NCBI GenBank assembly: GCA_021396245.1
Contig: WNYE01000198.1
Coordinates: 1 to 11,122 of the forward strand
Direction of reading: 5' to 3'
DNA from: Sporothrix humicola
Taxonomy: Eukaryota > Ascomycota > Sordariomycetes > Ophiostomatales > Ophiostomataceae
Length of the DNA stretch: 11,122 nucleotides
The notes beneath the pieces were generated by a model, which was given only the letters and a program-made list of their open reading frames with translations, was not told where the DNA came from and ran no database searches. Below, piece after piece: positions 7,813 through 11,122 of this stretch. Made by a program: the position numbers and the translations under genes. Within the stretch, counting starts at the first letter, position 1; each line of letters opens with the position of its first letter.

Positions 7813-9619
7813 CTACTGGCACTGTGCCCACCAGACACTGTTGTGCACACAAGTAAAGGGTGCTTCACATTGCGTCGGGCCTGTGTAGCCTATGCCACCA
7901 CATTGGCCCCACTGCTGGACCGCTTTCGCACCATTTGCTGGCGACGGAGAGGAAAGAGACGCGGTAGGTGTGCCCAGGTCTGCGCCGGACTTAGCTGCCT
8001 GGTGGTTTGAGCCCGAAATGGTAACATAAGATGTCACGGTGTGCGTTACCGGCGATACGGCTCCGCAGGAACCGGTGCCACCGTTAGCAGGCGGTGTCTC
8101 CCTGGCGGTGCTTCTCGTGACAGTGGAAAGAGTGGTTGGCCGAGCATTGCCGGGGACTTGCCCTGGGGTTGTCGACTTTGTCGTCAGTGTGCGCAAGGTT
8201 GAAATTGCAGTACCGGCGGTCGACGAGGAGCGTGAGGTGGTGGTGGCTAGTGCCACTGATGAGTCTGCGCTGGCTATAGCTGAGGGCGTCACAGAGGACA
8301 CAGGAGTACTCGCACCCGTGGTGGTGTTAACCGGTGACGTCGGTGTCGACGGTTCTGAACCGAGGTCTCGAACAACCTGATCAAGAAAACCGGTGTTTGC
8401 GTAGACCTGGGACATGTCCCACATCATAATGCCTCCAAAGCTCGAGAACTGTTTGACATATGTAATGACAGAGGTCAATGAAGTTCCCGCAGTATAGCCT
8501 GTCCCGGCGGCCGTTGTGCTGCCAGGGATACCGAGCAGGACCCGGACGTTAGGGTTCTTGCTATAGGTTTTGGCCCAGCTGTCCCAAGTTTCAAAATTGA
8601 AATTAGTTTGTGTCAAGGCCCCAGAGATAAATGATGGTAGGCCACAGTAGTTGTTGTAAAACTGGACCATGACGAAATCAAAGAAAACGGCACCGGCGAG
8701 CATGTCATTGTCGGCGATGTCGGGATATGGGCACTGTGGCGCAGCGGACAGAAAGTATGCCTTGTCGCCGCCCTTTGTCGCAGCGTCCATTTTGGCCCGG
8801 AGTGCGGAAGCGAACGGTGCCATGTTTGAGGTACTAGACTCGAAATCGAAATCAAAGCCATCAACAACGGCGTTTCCAAACGGTCGGTTGGCTGTATTAT
8901 TCGACTGAACCGGGCCAAACATGGCCCAAATATTATTGGCAGCTGTGTTTGCAGCGGCCGACGAGCTGAAGCCACCTTCTGTATATGTAGCACCTCCAAC
9001 GGAGAGCATAACTGTCTTTCCATATACGGACTGGCACGTTTGGATATCTTCCCTATTGGCTGTGTCAGCAAATCACTCGGCTGGCATAAATAAGTAGCTC
9101 GGTGGCCGCCAGTGGCCGGTTATTTATTGGGATCACTTACTCTAACTGGGTACAGTCTAGAAGCGTAGAGCCAGAAAATGCGGTGCAATTGTCACCGGCA
9201 TTGGCAAAGTTAACAGAAGGATTGCTGATGACGTTCAAGAACGCGAGCGGGATGATCTGCCCCCGTGTTAGCCGATGTCACATTTTCAAATATTTCCGGC
9301 CCGCTACCTCTTCCCGCATGCGGAGAATAATGCGACAATATTTATACTCACATTGACTTGGGAATCTATTGAAGGCGCGTTAGAGAAAGGCTTGGGATGT
9401 TAGTGCAGATATGCATATATTGCAGCTTGACTTACTAGAGCAGTAATATGACAGGCGCTGCTGGGCGTTCGGAGTGCCAGTCGCCGCCCCGTAAGAGTTT
9501 TGGCCCCAGTAGATGGCAACGTTGTTTGCAGAGGAGGAGCTAAAACCGCCTGCAACCGCTGGGACAAAAGAAAAGACCAATGCTGCAATAGCAACAGAGG
9601 TTCCGCGGTGAAGTAACAT
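7813..9619 (-). CDS. secreted GH18 class III chitinase with C-terminal CBM1
   Basis: This is an extracellular chitinase that cleaves beta-1,4-GlcNAc bonds in chitin. I infer four exons: 9619-9436, 9365-9352 (14 nt), 9256-9141 and 9052-7813. Introns are 70, 95 and 88 nt (donors GTAAGT, GTGAGT, GTAAGT; acceptors AATAG, GGCAG, AATAG). The product has 517 residues. A signal peptide (about 1-23) ends in PAVA before GGFSS. The GH18 domain begins NNVAIYWGQNS (32-42). It has LSVGG (121-125), the catalytic DGFDFDFE (169-176; D174 and E176, E176 the proton donor), QFYNN (235-239, Tyr237 matching the substrate-assisting Tyr) and MMWDMS (314-319, strand-8 Trp). A Ser/Thr/Pro linker, likely O-glycosylated, spans about 340-480 and contains a single Cys (434). 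The CBM1 (484-517) has Cys 489, 500, 506 and 516. Architecture fits fungal subgroup B chitinases, used in wall remodelling or attack on fungi or arthropods; which role applies cannot be told here. Confidence 0.94.
9352..9365 (-). other. 14-nt micro-exon (exon 2) of the chitinase
   Basis: Minus-strand signals are acceptor CAATAG (branch CTAAC about 14 nt earlier) and donor GTGAGT. The exon reads ATTCCCAAGTCAAT. With the last A of exon 1 it encodes NSQVN and joins YYCS to IIPLAFLN, giving the family's usual transition from the Tyr-Cys region to the IIPLAF strand. Exon 1 plus exon 2 is 198 nt, exactly in phase. Skipping it would shift the frame. Confidence 0.85.
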
Positions 9620-10350
9620 GGCGTGAATAATAGGTGTGGTATATTAAAATCACACGAATGCGTTATAGGAATGTGGGGAGAGGGGGCTGTCGACAAAGGC
9701 AAAGTAGGTGCAGTCAAAGGGTGTAAAGAGTGAAGTGGTAAAGGTAATTCCAGAAAGGTAGGGATAGGCGGCCGGCCAAATATTAAATACTTCGAAGGTA
9801 AATGACAGGTCCAAAACTGCCCATGGGAGAGACGGTGCAGGAAAGGGGGCTGGTGCCAGTCTCCAGAGGTATCTAGGGCGATGTTGAAGGGATACAGAAA
9901 CAACAAGCGTGCTGTGGATGGGGTGTTCAACATAAGAGGCCTTCGATATAAAGGGAAGGTAAAGGGGACTATATGAGACGGGACAGGAGCTTGATGGGGA
10001 AGTAGGCACTGGCAGGGAGGCGCCACATATGGCAGACGATAGACCCAACCAGCCCAGCAAAGAAATGAATCAGTCGACGGAATAAATAAAAATAAAACCA
10101 GCCCCATACAAGGAGCTACTGCAGGGGAAAACAGCTGCACGACACAATGGTCCGGGCTATAGGAGGCGGCTTGCACGTCTGGGCTGTATTGTGCAGCAAG
10201 TAGTAGAGCACACAGTTTTTAAAATGCTGGTGAGGCGAACAGAGAATGGATATGGATGTATTTGACACCAGTCATGTCAAGATGGACCCATGAGAATGGT
10301 GACAGGAAGTAAATTTGTTTTAATAGACGCAACTAGAAAGTAGAAAGGGG
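9620..10350 (-). promoter_or_regulatory. chitinase upstream region with repeated AGGGG elements
   Basis: This is the likely promoter and 5' leader of the chitinase. The plus strand is purine-rich, so the chitinase sense strand is pyrimidine-rich, a common trait of fungal core promoters. AGGGG occurs at 9681, 9844, 9963, 10123 and 10346 (plus strand), which is the stress-response-element core, and GTGGGG at 9673-9678 fits the CreA consensus SYGGRG. No clear TATA box is seen near the start. A 258-codon open frame on the minus strand (10176-9400) runs through this region and over exon 1 in a different frame; it is Pro/Leu/Ser-rich and most likely a by-product of the skewed composition. Confidence 0.45.
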
Positions 10351-11009
10351 GAGTCGAAGAAGGGAAAGAAGGGCCGGAGTGGACCCTAACCTGACATACC
10401 TTTACCTAAGATATCGTGCTCTTATATGTACTGCATGTAACACTACTACATTGAAGAAATTGCACTATAGAGGAAGATTTGGATACAGCACAGTGCCATC
10501 TCTGAGGCATGCGAAAGCTCGAACATTTGTTGATATGTCTGGATCCATACATATATGTGGCCGGGCCAAGGCAGATGAGCGGGTTTTGCTGGTGATCGCA
10601 TGCTTGTCAAAACGTGGGAGAGACAAGGATGGCAGAAAGCAGTCATCAGTGTGGGTCTAACACACGCTTCGTATGTACAGATTCTGAGGGGGTACCCATA
10701 AGTCGACTACCAGACAGGTGGCGGCCAGTCTTTACATTCCAACAGAAGGGTTTGGCTGATCTGAGGCGTGGCGAGGGAGATCGGCGTGGGCAGGGCTGGA
10801 CGAGGTGATCGGCATGCTCCGTTGAAGACCGGACAGGCAGACAACCTTTCAGGTTTTGCACATTCGGGTGGAGCAGAATAAAAGAGAAAAATAGATTACC
10901 AGAGTACCAAGTGATGGTACTTAACGAGTAAACAACCTTTGTCAGGGGCCGGATACTGTTCGGGGTCAGCGAGCGCAGAACCAAACCAAGGGACCAAGGG
11001 GAAGAGGAA
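10351..11009. other. non-coding or unassigned region
   Basis: I see no recognisable gene in these 659 bp. Two open frames (10379-10660 + with 93 codons, 10984-10646 - with 112 codons) encode proteins without familiar motifs, and neither has splice or start features that stand out. A purine-rich patch runs from about 10331 to 10378. A small palindrome ACATATATGT sits at 10549-10558. No RNA gene is seen. Confidence 0.5.
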
Positions 11010-11048
11010 GGGGGGGGGGGGGGGGGGGGGGGGGGGAGTGAAAGGGGG

Positions 11049-11122
<74 letters not shown>
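11010..11122. repeat. G27 and poly-A tracts at the right end
   Basis: Twenty-seven G (11010-11036), then AGTGAAAGGGGG, then 31 A (11049-11079), one C, and 42 A to the last base. From 10996 to the end the plus strand is purine except for one T (11039) and one C (11080). It may be a genuine polypurine tract that stopped the assembly, or a sequencing or assembly artefact at a contig end. As it lies beyond the last recognisable gene, it is not obviously a poly-A tail. Confidence 0.85.

Noticed and set aside
7472..7852. 126-codon minus-strand open frame downstream of the chitinase
   Set aside because: It overlaps the chitinase CBM1 end in another frame and shows no family resemblance; it most likely falls in the chitinase 3' UTR.
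8039..8380. 113-codon plus-strand Val/Gly-rich open frame
   Set aside because: It is the complement of the chitinase Ser/Thr-rich linker, whose repetitive codons leave the opposite strand free of stops.
10379..10984. Open frames of 93 (+) and 112 (-) codons near the right end
   Set aside because: No motif, no convincing splice signals and no family resemblance; lengths are within what chance allows for this composition.
11049..11122. Poly-A tract as a retroposed mRNA tail or LINE/SINE 3' end
   Set aside because: The sequence before it (10351-11009) shows no reverse-transcriptase, SINE or spliced-gene features, and no target-site duplication can be seen because the window stops in the tract.
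1..11122. Biosynthetic gene cluster, CRISPR array, mobile element or telomere
   Set aside because: The recognisable genes are unrelated housekeeping genes plus one chitinase. No synthase, transposase, repeat-spacer array or TTAGGG repeats are present.

Overview
The window looks like nuclear DNA of a filamentous ascomycete (Pezizomycotina, probably Sordariomycetes and perhaps Hypocreales). The evidence is short introns of 54-95 nt with GTRNGT donors and CTRAY branch sites, a Sim4-complex Fta1 protein typical of filamentous ascomycetes, and a secreted class III GH18 chitinase with a fungal CBM1 domain. No bacterial, phage, CRISPR, tRNA or transposon signal is visible. The sequence ends in long homopolymers on the right and starts inside an intron with a 23-C run on the left, so it may be a whole small contig broken at homopolymers.

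Layout, left to right. (1) The 3' part of an MBP1-like (MBF complex, APSES family) cell-cycle transcription factor, + strand, ending at 814; its DNA-binding domain lies off the window. (2) On the - strand, convergent with it, a three-exon PEP7/VAC1 (rabenosyn-5-like) gene, 3616-1358, encoding 696 residues with a C2H2 finger, two FYVE-type fingers and a C-terminal Rab-binding helix region; a 23-nt micro-exon sits inside the C2H2 finger. (3) Divergent from it across a 582-bp shared promoter, a three-exon MET8 gene, 4199-5116, for the bifunctional dehydrogenase/ferrochelatase that makes siroheme. (4) A single-exon FTA1 (CENP-L family) inner-kinetochore gene, 5685-6833. (5) On the - strand, a four-exon secreted chitinase, 9619-7813, encoding 517 residues with a signal peptide, GH18 domain, Ser/Thr linker and CBM1; its second exon is only 14 nt. 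(6) About 1.5 kb of upstream and unassigned DNA, ending in G27 and A31/A42 tracts.

The genes do not form an obvious pathway: cell-cycle transcription, endosome-to-vacuole traffic, siroheme synthesis for sulfite and nitrite reductases, kinetochore structure and chitin degradation. The first four are housekeeping genes; the chitinase is the most accessory-like. I reconstructed all splice structures by eye from donor, branch and acceptor signals plus reading-frame and family continuity. I found no convincing new biological system. The most notable items are the two micro-exons, the all-tryptophan binding face of the chitinase CBM1, a tandem NAGNAG acceptor in MBP1, and unusually long C/G homopolymers in non-coding DNA.
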